DNA of 14,689 bases from Candidatus Woesearchaeota archaeon (GTDB lineage: Archaea > Nanobdellota > Nanobdellia > SCGC-AAA011-G17 > JACQNH01), in contig JACQNH010000052.1 of NCBI GenBank assembly GCA_016203175.1, positions 1 through 14,689 on the forward strand, given 5' to 3'. Position numbers and translations under genes: made by a program. Within the stretch, counting starts at the first letter, position 1. The number at the start of each line of letters is the position of its first letter. Positions 1-6,158 of the stretch are shown here, in pieces. Below the pieces are notes generated by a model that saw only the letters and a program-made list of their open reading frames with translations, ran no database searches and was not told the origin of the DNA.

Positions 1-1
1 A

Positions 2-367
2 CATTTTGATAAAAAAGTTCATTTAAACTTACTTATAATTGAAACATTATTACAAAATATCTTATTTAAAACATTGCTTGAAGAAGGAATCTCGCTAATT
101 GATCAAAAACCATTACATAAAAAACTAGGTTACGAGTCTGGTTATATCTTTAGCATTAATTTAATAAAACTAAATAAGAGCAAAAAAGTTTTATTTTCGT
201 ATACCCTTCATGGTAAAAAAAGGCGAGAAGGAATTTTAAGGAGTTTAAATGGTAGAGAAATAGGAAGAGCAGTCTTTTTTATTCCTATAGAGTATGCAGA
301 AAGATTTAAAGAATTTCTTGAACTTTGGAATGTTGATTTTTACATGATGAAAATATTAAAAGGATAG
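2..367 (+). CDS. 3' end of an unrecognised protein (5' end outside window)
   Basis: The frame is open from base 2 to the TAG at 365-367, about 121 codons. A TTG at 74 could serve as a start, but codons upstream of it remain open to the window edge (HFDKKVHLNLLI...), and no promoter or Shine-Dalgarno precedes the TTG, so the gene most likely begins outside the window. The visible part is basic and mixed in character, with a hydrophobic Leu/Ile-rich stretch at the left edge. It then has an alternating beta-like segment (SGYIFSINLIKL, KVLFSYTL) and a helical tail (EYAERFKEFLELW). I do not recognise a family and assign no function. It is followed by an 83-92 bp gap before the next gene. Confidence 0.6.
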   Translation, partial: HFDKKVHLNLLIIETLLQNILFKTLLEEGISLIDQKPLHKKLGYESGYIFSINLIKLNKSKKVLFSYTLHGKKRREGILRSLNGREIGRAVFFIPIEYAERFKEFLELWNVDFYMMKILKG

Positions 368-371
368 TTTT

Positions 372-398
372 ACTTTATAATTTTAATTACTATAAAGT
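372..398. repeat. 8-bp inverted repeat just after the first stop codon
   Basis: ACTTTATA (372-379) is the reverse complement of TATAAAGT (391-398), with an 11-nt loop. It lies 5 nt after the stop codon of the left-edge gene and ahead of the promoter of the next gene. The stem is almost all A/T, so it would be a weak RNA hairpin. It could be a 3'-end structure, a protein site, or chance in such A+T-rich DNA. Confidence 0.3.
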
Positions 399-411
399 TA
401 CTATAATAAAC

Positions 412-427
412 CGATATATATATATAG
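412..427 (+). promoter_or_regulatory. Putative TATA box for the 447-aa exported protein
   Basis: An alternating TA tract preceded by CCG lies about 25-30 nt upstream of base 444. Transcription from there would give a short leader of about 16 nt containing the Shine-Dalgarno at 449-455. The tract is low-complexity, so its exact boundaries as a promoter are uncertain. Confidence 0.45.
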
Positions 428-448
428 CAAAATATTAACAAAAAAGAA

Positions 449-455
449 AGGTGAT
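449..455 (+). promoter_or_regulatory. Shine-Dalgarno AGGTGAT deciding a TTG start
   Basis: AGGTGAT is a perfect complement of the archaeal 16S 3' tail ATCACCT. It sits 4 nt before a TTG at 460. The in-frame GTG at 451 lies inside this Shine-Dalgarno, so the TTG is the better start. Confidence 0.65.
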
Positions 456-459
456 TAAT

Positions 460-1803
460 TTGAAAAACAAAATCTTAATTCCAATATTATTTCTAATCTT
501 TAGTAATTTAGCTATTGCAGAAGCAGAAACCACTATCGCTGATAATATAAAGGTTTTAAATAACGAAGGGGTAAAACCAGAACTAACTGCAACAACATTC
601 GAAGAAAGAGGTGAAATTAAAGCTAAAAAAGATTTTCTTGGTAATGTAGAAATTCAAAGAAGATTTGATCCAAAACAAAAGAAAGAAGAAGGAGTTACTG
701 TTTTAATTGACAATAAACTTTTAGATGATACTACAAAAGTTGGTGATCTTGCTATTACAAATATTAATCTTGTAGATAACGGCAAATCTTTAAAAATAAT
801 GTATAAAGTTTTAACAGGAATAGATATACAAAGTGGGAGAACGCATCAAGAAAAAGAAATTTTCATACCTTTAACAAGAGAGGGGCTTAAAATAAATTTA
901 GAAAGATTAGGAAATAATCTAAGAATAAGGTACGAATCAAGTTTAGAAGAAAAAGTACCAGTCTTGACTGAGAAAGGGATTGTTAAGGGCCTAGTCTCAA
1001 AAGAAAAAGTATTTAATCTAGATTCAGCAAGAGTTTTACTATATAATTTTGGGTACAAAAATCAATTAGGAGAAAAAGATTATTCATCAATACTTGATAA
1101 GCTTATAGACCCAAGCACAAAAAAAATGGAACCTGTAAGTGCAATAGAATATATTATTTCACCAGAAGGAGTAGCAGAAATAATAGATGTTGGACCATTT
1201 TTGACAAAACAACAAAAAGAAAAACAATTAACTGAAAAATGGAAATTCAAAGGAAATGCAGTATTTAAAACATCAAGCGAAACAAAATTCAAAAAAGAAA
1301 TACCAATTTTAGAATTATTAGCAACTAAACCTGGTGCAAAGATAGAGACAGGAACAGCAGTCACAAAGACAGAGAAGATACAACCATCTATACCTTTACC
1401 AGAAGAGCCAAAGATAGGAACAGATAAAATGCGCCTACTCAATATGCAGTTAGCAGCTTTGGACAATTCTGTTAACGCATATAAGCAATCCATCGATATT
1501 GCTTCAAGTCTTTGGACAGGATGGTATAATCGCAAATTAAAAAGAGATACAGCATATACAAATGAAGAAAAAATGAAAAGGGCATACGCAGAGGTTATAA
1601 GAGATTACGAGAAGATTATAGAAAATAAAGAAATAGATTCTAACCTAAAAAGAAGAGCAACAACTTTGGTTTATAATAAATTAAAAGAACAAAGAGAAAA
1701 ACAAGTTTTAAGTATAAAAATTCTAGATAAAAGAACCCCAATAACATATTATCCCTTTCAATATGAAAAAGTTGCAGAAGAGTGGGATAAAATCAAAGAA
1801 TAA
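460..1803 (+). CDS. Exported protein of unknown function with Sec signal peptide (447 aa)
   Basis: The start is the TTG at 460, set by the Shine-Dalgarno at 449-455. The N-terminus MKNKILIPILFLIF...AIAEA is a classic Sec signal peptide with likely cleavage after the A-x-A-type site near residue 20-22. The mature part is hydrophilic and rich in Lys and Glu. Residues of about 25-290 look beta-rich (short alternating strands such as VTVLIDNKLL). A Pro-rich linker at about 315-330 (IQPSIPLPEEPKI) is followed by a helical, charged C-terminal third containing SSLWTGWYNRKLKRD. There is no second membrane segment, no Cys pair and no N-X-S/T sequon in about 23 Asn residues. It lies 32 nt upstream of the pilin-like gene, which has its own TATA box. 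I do not recognise the family; a cell-surface or secreted structural role is an inference from the signal peptide only. Confidence 0.8.
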   Translation: MKNKILIPILFLIFSNLAIAEAETTIADNIKVLNNEGVKPELTATTFEERGEIKAKKDFLGNVEIQRRFDPKQKKEEGVTVLIDNKLLDDTTKVGDLAITNINLVDNGKSLKIMYKVLTGIDIQSGRTHQEKEIFIPLTREGLKINLERLGNNLRIRYESSLEEKVPVLTEKGIVKGLVSKEKVFNLDSARVLLYNFGYKNQLGEKDYSSILDKLIDPSTKKMEPVSAIEYIISPEGVAEIIDVGPFLTKQQKEKQLTEKWKFKGNAVFKTSSETKFKKEIPILELLATKPGAKIETGTAVTKTEKIQPSIPLPEEPKIGTDKMRLLNMQLAALDNSVNAYKQSIDIASSLWTGWYNRKLKRDTAYTNEEKMKRAYAEVIRDYEKIIENKEIDSNLKRRATTLVYNKLKEQREKQVLSIKILDKRTPITYYPFQYEKVAEEWDKIKE

Positions 1804-1813
1804 TATTTAAATA
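1804..1813 (+). promoter_or_regulatory. TATA box for a leaderless transcript of the pilin-like gene
   Basis: TATTTAAATA begins directly after the upstream stop codon, and its centre is about 27 nt before the ATG at 1836. There is no Shine-Dalgarno in the 20 nt before that ATG. The spacing fits a transcript starting at or next to the ATG, which argues against the in-frame TTG at 1824. Confidence 0.6.
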
Positions 1814-1835
1814 TCATAAAATCTTGAGAATTAAT

Positions 1836-2591
1836 ATGCAAAAAAGAGGTCAAGCAACAACATTAATTGTAGTTGGGATTTTAATTGTAATCATTTTAGC
1901 AATTTTTAGTTATTATTCTAGAATATTAGCAAGAGCTCCTGCTATAAAAGAAGAATTAGCTATTCCCCAAACAGTTGAACAAATAAAATCCTTAGTAAAA
2001 GAATGCCTAGATGACTCAGTTTCATATTCTACATATTTAGTTATTTCACACGGAGGCTCCTTAGAAATTAAAAATTCAATGGAAGTTCCAGAATTAGGAA
2101 GAATTCAGGTTGGCTATAATAAAGCCTCAAATTCAATAAACCTACCATCACAAAATACAATCTCTAATGAAATATCTAAATCAATAGCTTCAGAAGTTGA
2201 AACTTGCTCTGATTTAAGAACAAGCTTCCCAGGTTTAATATCTCAAATAAATCCACCTATAGTTTCAACTACAATTCAAGAAGATAAAGTTAGTGTTTCC
2301 TTGCAATATCCAATAATAGCTAAAAAAGGGGCTACTGAAACCAGAATCTTAGACACATTTGAATCTCAATTAAAAGTAAATATCCCAAAATTATTAAAAG
2401 TTGGAAATGATTTACTAGATACAATAAAAAAAGATCCTGATTATCTAGATTTATACTTTATTTCAAATGCACCAACAGCAATTACATTTTTACCTTTAGA
2501 AGAAAATAAAGCAGTATTTATTCTAACTGATGAAGATTCTTTGATTAAAGGCATTCCATTAGCACTAGTATTTGGATCAGTATACAAATGA
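1836..2591 (+). CDS. Pilin-like, membrane-anchored extracytoplasmic protein (251 aa)
   Basis: ATG at 1836 is preferred over TTG at 1824 because of the TATA spacing and because it gives the short basic N-terminus MQKRGQATT. Residues 3-6 (K-R-G-Q) followed by a hydrophobic stretch at about 8-24 match the archaeal class III (type IV pilin) signal layout, with predicted cleavage after Gly5 and Gln at +1. The Glu usually found at +5 is missing (Leu10), so it may instead be an uncleaved N-terminal anchor. From memory, similar RGQAT/RGQVT N-termini recur in exported DPANN proteins of unknown role, often with paired cysteines; here Cys57 (KECLDD) and Cys124 (VETCSDL) could form a disulfide outside the cell. 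The rest is a soluble domain with no sequon. It follows the signal-peptide protein and precedes the repeat-bearing aglB promoter. Function is unknown; surface or pilus-related is an inference. Confidence 0.75.
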   Translation: MQKRGQATTLIVVGILIVIILAIFSYYSRILARAPAIKEELAIPQTVEQIKSLVKECLDDSVSYSTYLVISHGGSLEIKNSMEVPELGRIQVGYNKASNSINLPSQNTISNEISKSIASEVETCSDLRTSFPGLISQINPPIVSTTIQEDKVSVSLQYPIIAKKGATETRILDTFESQLKVNIPKLLKVGNDLLDTIKKDPDYLDLYFISNAPTAITFLPLEENKAVFILTDEDSLIKGIPLALVFGSVYK

Positions 2592-2604
2592 AAAAGTTTT
2601 CTAT

Positions 2605-2732
2605 TTAAGACATTCATCTTAAATAATATAAGTCATTAGTCTTAAAGAAAAAATTCTTAATATCATTATTAAGACATTCATCTTAAATAATATAAGTCAT
2701 TAGTCTTAAAGAAAAAATTCTTAATATCATTA
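2605..2732. repeat. Two exact tandem copies of a 64-bp unit upstream of aglB
   Basis: Copy 1 (2605-2668) and copy 2 (2669-2732) are identical base for base. Each begins with TTAAGACATTCATCTTAA, a perfect inverted repeat of TTAAGA/TCTTAA with a 6-nt spacer. Each also carries a second degenerate copy (AAGTCATTAGTCTTAA, 13 of 16 matching the first) and a third TCTTAA. A further TTAAGAC half-site follows at 2735-2741. The non-coding gap 2592-2783 otherwise holds only the aglB TATA box. The layout suggests a duplicated regulatory array rather than a coding or CRISPR repeat. Confidence 0.9.
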
Positions 2733-2752
2733 TAATTAAGACCACAATAACT

Positions 2753-2760
2753 CTTATAAA
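2753..2760 (+). promoter_or_regulatory. TATA box for leaderless aglB transcript
   Basis: CTTATAAA is centred about 27 nt before the ATG at 2784. No Shine-Dalgarno lies between them, so the mRNA probably starts at the ATG. The hexamer TCTTAA that makes up the upstream repeats recurs at 2779-2784, overlapping the predicted transcription start. Confidence 0.65.
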
Positions 2761-2783
2761 CCCATTTAATTAAAAACTTCTTA

Positions 2784-5495
2784 ATGGAATCTCAAGACCC
2801 TAAACCAGATCTACTAGAAAAAAGAAAAGAAATAGTTTTAAACTTCTTAAAAACAAAGAAAAACTGGATCTTCATACTACTACTATTAATTGTTTTATAC
2901 ATCGGCATAGATATTAGAATTCAAAATTTAAATTTACTAAAAGATACAACCACAAATGACTACATCCCAGCAGACCTGGATGCAATGTTATTTGAAAGAT
3001 ACGCTAAAATTATCATAGAAGACGGTTCCTTACCAGATATAGATTATAAAAGAAATTATCCATTGGGTGTAGATTTATCTTTTATTGATTCAGGAACAGC
3101 CTATTTCTCAGCCTACCTATACAAAATCTCAAATTTCCTAAACCCAAAAGTAACATTAGCCTTCACACATTCTGTTTTATACCCAGTTATAGCAACCACA
3201 ATAGGTGCAATCTTTTTCTTCCTGCTCATAAGATTAATTTTTGGTCCTTTAACAGCCCTATTATCAACAGCATTTTTACTAACAATTCCACAATATCTAT
3301 CAAGAACAGTCTCGGGCTTTTCAGATAAAGAACCACTAGGTATGTTATTAATTTTTGCAGCATTATATTTTTACATTAAGTCTTTAAAAACAGAAAAATC
3401 AAATCTAAAAATAATTTTTGCTTTAACCTCTGGAATTTTAACAGGTTTATTATCCTTATCATGGGGGGGTGTAATCTTCGTTTTAACAATCCTGCCTTTC
3501 ACATATCTAACAATGCTTTTAATAAAAGATTATAATAAAAATGATCTTTTCACGTATGCAACCTGGTTCATTCCGGTTTTTATTACTATGAGTTTCTTAA
3601 CAACAAAATATGGAGGCGTTAAATCTTTTTTTACAAATTATGTCTTTATGATCCCTTTAGGAGTTTTAATCTACTCATTAATAATTTTACTAATAAAGAA
3701 AAATAAAGCTTTAGAAGAAAAAATCTCTAAAAAACTACCTTTAAATTTTGCAGCTTTAATCATAACAATAATACTAGCTTCTTTAATTTTAACACTTACA
3801 TTAGGATTCACTAGGTTTACAACTGAAATAATGGGTTTTATCTCAAAATTATCAACCCAAATGACAAATAGATGGGCAGTTACAGTAGCAGAAAACCATC
3901 AGCCCTTCTTTGTAGACTTTATTTCAAACTTTACACAAAATTATATTTATCTAGCTTTAATAGGTGCTATTGTATTATTCTGGGACACTTTAAAACACAT
4001 TAAAAAAACTAAATTATTAATTATCTTAACAGTAATATTCACTTTATTCCTTTTATCATTTACAATGTCAAGCTATTCAGAATCCTCAACATTAAATGGA
4101 GAAAACAACATTTCAAAACTGGTTTATTTTGGAGGCATAATATTCTTCATAATTTCATTCCTATACTTTTACTTAAAAACCTATAAAAACGACCAAGAAA
4201 CATTCAAAAATCTAAATCAAGTAAAAGATGAATATATCTTAACAATTATTTTCTTCCTTGTAATGATAGTTGCAGCACGAACATCAGTAAGATTTCTCTT
4301 CACCTTAGTTCCACCAGTAACAATAATGGCCTCTTATGTAATTTCAAGAATTTACGACTTCGTATCAAATATAAAATATATCCAAAATATTAAATTTAGA
4401 AAGGGCTTAGCAGTAGCATTCTTAATCATCATAATTTCCATTCCAGTATTAAAAGGAAGTTTTATTTTTTTCGCTAACTCATCTTATTCAATGGCAAGAG
4501 GTGTAGGCCCAATCTACAACCTACAATGGCAGCAAGCAATGAAATGGGTTCGTGAAAATCTACCAGAAAATGCTGTCTTCGCTCATTGGTGGGATTATGG
4601 TTACTTAGTTCAAGATGGAGCTGACAGAGCAACAATAACAGACGGGGGTAATGTAATTATCTACTGGAATCATTTACTAGGCAGGCATGTTTTACTAGCT
4701 CAAAATGAAACAGAAGCTTTGGAATTTTTATACGCCCACAACGCAACTCATTTATTAATCATAGATGAAGAATTAGGAAAATTCCCAGCTTACTCTAGTA
4801 TTGGTTCAGACGAAAAATATGATAGGTATTCTATTTTAGGAACATTTGGATTAGATGAAGGTCAATCAAAAGAAACAAGAAATGGTAATTTATTAGTATA
4901 CAAAGGCCAATCAGTAATAGACCAGGATTTTATACTAAATGGAAAATTAATCCCAGAAATGCAAGCAGCAATTATTGGTTTTGTACTGGAAACTCAACAT
5001 ACTAATCAAACAAATACTAGTCAAAAAGTAGTATCCTTTGAACAACCAAAAGCAGTTGTCTATTATCAAGGAAAACAATTTGAAGTGCCGGTTAATTGCA
5101 TCTACCTGCAAAATCAATTACAAACCTACCCTAAAACAGAAAATAGCTTTGATGGTTGTATAAGATTCATACCAGTAATACAGCAAACACAAGGTGGAAT
5201 ATCTTCAAATGAAGTTGGTGCATTTATCTATTTATCTTCAAAAGTACGTAAAACCTTATTCTCACAATTATATTTATTGAATAATGAAAAAGATTGGTCG
5301 CATTTCAAATTAGTTTATGATCCTTCAAAAACCCCAAATGACTACGACGTTTGGTCACCTTTTGGTATTTTTAGCGGTAGATTTATAGGTCCATTAAGAA
5401 TATGGGAAATTGAATACCCCAAAGACATTAAATTCAAGCCAGAATACCTTGAAACTAAATATCCAAATCTAGAGCTTCAGATTGCTAGACGATAG
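2784..5495 (+). CDS. aglB: Archaeal oligosaccharyltransferase (STT3/AglB), 903 aa
   Basis: This is the catalytic single-subunit oligosaccharyltransferase that moves a glycan from a dolichol-type lipid to Asn in N-X-S/T sequons on the outer face of the membrane. A first membrane helix spans about residues 28-46. Loop 1 carries the acidic DLD motif (Asp64, Asp66, with Arg72 six residues on, as in the family). The second acidic motif is DKE at 181-183 (GFSDKEPLG). Loop 5 has the TIXE-type motif TVAE at 367-370. The signature WWDYG is at 602-606, and a DK-type motif DEELGKF lies at 661-667. Residues up to about 560 form many membrane helices, and the rest is the extracytoplasmic globular domain. 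Length is normal for long archaeal AglB. Its own exposed part contains sequons (NET, NAT, NQT, NTS), so self-glycosylation is possible. It has its own leaderless promoter behind the 64-bp repeats. A tiny ORF follows after 3 nt. Confidence 0.97.
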   Translation: MESQDPKPDLLEKRKEIVLNFLKTKKNWIFILLLLIVLYIGIDIRIQNLNLLKDTTTNDYIPADLDAMLFERYAKIIIEDGSLPDIDYKRNYPLGVDLSFIDSGTAYFSAYLYKISNFLNPKVTLAFTHSVLYPVIATTIGAIFFFLLIRLIFGPLTALLSTAFLLTIPQYLSRTVSGFSDKEPLGMLLIFAALYFYIKSLKTEKSNLKIIFALTSGILTGLLSLSWGGVIFVLTILPFTYLTMLLIKDYNKNDLFTYATWFIPVFITMSFLTTKYGGVKSFFTNYVFMIPLGVLIYSLIILLIKKNKALEEKISKKLPLNFAALIITIILASLILTLTLGFTRFTTEIMGFISKLSTQMTNRWAVTVAENHQPFFVDFISNFTQNYIYLALIGAIVLFWDTLKHIKKTKLLIILTVIFTLFLLSFTMSSYSESSTLNGENNISKLVYFGGIIFFIISFLYFYLKTYKNDQETFKNLNQVKDEYILTIIFFLVMIVAARTSVRFLFTLVPPVTIMASYVISRIYDFVSNIKYIQNIKFRKGLAVAFLIIIISIPVLKGSFIFFANSSYSMARGVGPIYNLQWQQAMKWVRENLPENAVFAHWWDYGYLVQDGADRATITDGGNVIIYWNHLLGRHVLLAQNETEALEFLYAHNATHLLIIDEELGKFPAYSSIGSDEKYDRYSILGTFGLDEGQSKETRNGNLLVYKGQSVIDQDFILNGKLIPEMQAAIIGFVLETQHTNQTNTSQKVVSFEQPKAVVYYQGKQFEVPVNCIYLQNQLQTYPKTENSFDGCIRFIPVIQQTQGGISSNEVGAFIYLSSKVRKTLFSQLYLLNNEKDWSHFKLVYDPSKTPNDYDVWSPFGIFSGRFIGPLRIWEIEYPKDIKFKPEYLETKYPNLELQIARR

Positions 5496-5498
5496 AGA

Positions 5499-5633
5499 AT
5501 GATAGAAGACAATCTAGGAATAAATGAAAGAACAAAGAAAGAAATAGAAGAATCTAGAAAAAGAATAAAAGCTGGAAAGTTTTTAACGCAGGAAGAAATT
5601 GTCTTTAAACATAGAAGAAATATTTATTATTAA
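5499..5633 (+). CDS. 44-aa antitoxin-like mini-protein (possible orphan or remnant)
   Basis: ATG at 5499 lies 3 nt after the aglB stop and the frame closes with TAA at 5631-5633. The peptide MIEDNLGINERTKKEIEE... continues with RKRIKAGKFLTQEEIVF and a basic end. A charged helix followed by I-K-x-G-K-x-x-T-x-E-E resembles the C-terminal, toxin-wrapping part of archaeal RelB-like antitoxins, recognised by pattern only. No DNA-binding N-terminal half and no RelE/ParE toxin gene follow; the next gene is hicB with its own TATA box. It may be a truncated antitoxin, an orphan immunity peptide translated by read-on from aglB, or an untranslated spacer. There is no convincing Shine-Dalgarno. Confidence 0.4.
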   Translation: MIEDNLGINERTKKEIEESRKRIKAGKFLTQEEIVFKHRRNIYY

Positions 5634-5662
5634 AAGTATTTAACAATTCACACAAACAAAGG

Positions 5663-5673
5663 ATTTAAAAATA
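5663..5673 (+). promoter_or_regulatory. TATA box for hicB
   Basis: ATTTAAAAATA is centred about 26 nt before the ATG at 5693, with no Shine-Dalgarno between them, so a leaderless transcript for hicBA is likely. No clear operator-like inverted repeat was seen around it. Confidence 0.6.
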
Positions 5674-5692
5674 GATAAAACAATTAAAATCT

Positions 5693-5968
5693 ATGGAAAA
5701 GAAATACTTTACTGAAATTGTAATTAATAAAGAAAAATTAAGTGATGGTAGCGATATTTTTGTTGCTCACTGTTCAAGTTTAGGGCTTGCTAGTCAAGGT
5801 AAAAATACAGAAGAAGCTATGAAAAATATTAAAGAAGCTATTAACCTATATCTAGAAGAACAACCTGAAAGATATGAAAATCTACAAAATAAAGAACCAT
5901 TATTCTCCATCATCGAGGTAAGCAAAAGTGCCAAAGCTACCAATAGTATCAGGCATAGAAGTGATTAA
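5693..5968 (+). CDS. hicB: HicB-family antitoxin (91 aa)
   Basis: HicB neutralises the HicA mRNA interferase by binding it. The HicB fold is seen in residues of about 6-55. A strand (EIVINKE) leads to IFVAHCSSLGLASQGKNTEE, closely matching the family pattern of A-H-C/x-P-E-L-G-L-x-S-Q-G, followed by the EEAMKNIKEAINLYLEE helix. There is no obvious DNA-binding domain at the short C-terminus, unlike longer HicB proteins with an HTH or ribbon-helix-helix tail, so autoregulation by HicB alone is uncertain. The last 13 codons overlap the start of hicA in another frame and look unconstrained (SAKATNSIRHRSD). The antitoxin-first order is the reverse of many bacterial loci. Promoter at 5663-5673. Confidence 0.9.
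   Translation: MEKKYFTEIVINKEKLSDGSDIFVAHCSSLGLASQGKNTEEAMKNIKEAINLYLEEQPERYENLQNKEPLFSIIEVSKSAKATNSIRHRSD
5915..5919 (+). promoter_or_regulatory. Shine-Dalgarno GAGGT for hicA inside hicB
   Basis: GAGGT complements the 16S ACCTC and is 8 nt upstream of the GTG at 5928. It supports the GTG as the hicA start and thus a 41-nt overlap with hicB. Confidence 0.6.
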
Positions 5969-6155
5969 AGCGCTTTCTAAAATAGGTTTTCAGCATGTTA
6001 GAACATCAGGGAGCCATGCAATTTTAAACAAACAGTCAGAAAATGGTAAAATAACAATTCCAGTGCCGTTGCATAAAGAACTCGCTAAAGGAACTTTAAA
6101 AAGTATAATGCGCCAAACAGGATTAAGTTTAGAAGATTTACTTAATTTACTATAA
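5928..6155 (+). CDS. hicA: HicA-family mRNA interferase toxin (75 aa)
   Basis: HicA is a small double-stranded-RNA-binding-fold ribonuclease that cleaves mRNA when free of HicB. The protein MPKLPIVSGIEVIKALSKIGF has the family's opening, followed by VRTSGSHAIL, where His30 in G-S-H is the expected catalytic histidine. The second family block is IPVPLHKELAKGTLKSI and then R-x-x-G-L. Nothing appears truncated, so the toxin is probably active. The GTG start is supported by the GAGGT at 5915-5919. It overlaps hicB by 41 nt, which implies coupled translation. The stop codon is only 3 nt before the glycosyltransferase ATG at 6159, so the toxin and a cell-envelope enzyme may share a transcript. Confidence 0.92.
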   Translation: MPKLPIVSGIEVIKALSKIGFQHVRTSGSHAILNKQSENGKITIPVPLHKELAKGTLKSIMRQTGLSLEDLLNLL

Positions 6156-6158
6156 AAA

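Noticed and set aside
412..427. TA microsatellite as a functional repeat
   Set aside because: It is short and low-complexity and sits where a TATA box is expected, so no separate role is claimed.
1080..1535. Minus-strand 151-codon open frame
   Set aside because: It lies entirely opposite the exported-protein gene, has no promoter or Shine-Dalgarno, and its translation shows no recognisable domain. It is a shadow of the real gene, as is the one at 846-1058.
2605..2732. CRISPR-like array
   Set aside because: The 64-bp units are directly adjacent with no spacers of different sequence, there are only two, and no cas gene is near. A regulatory duplication fits better.
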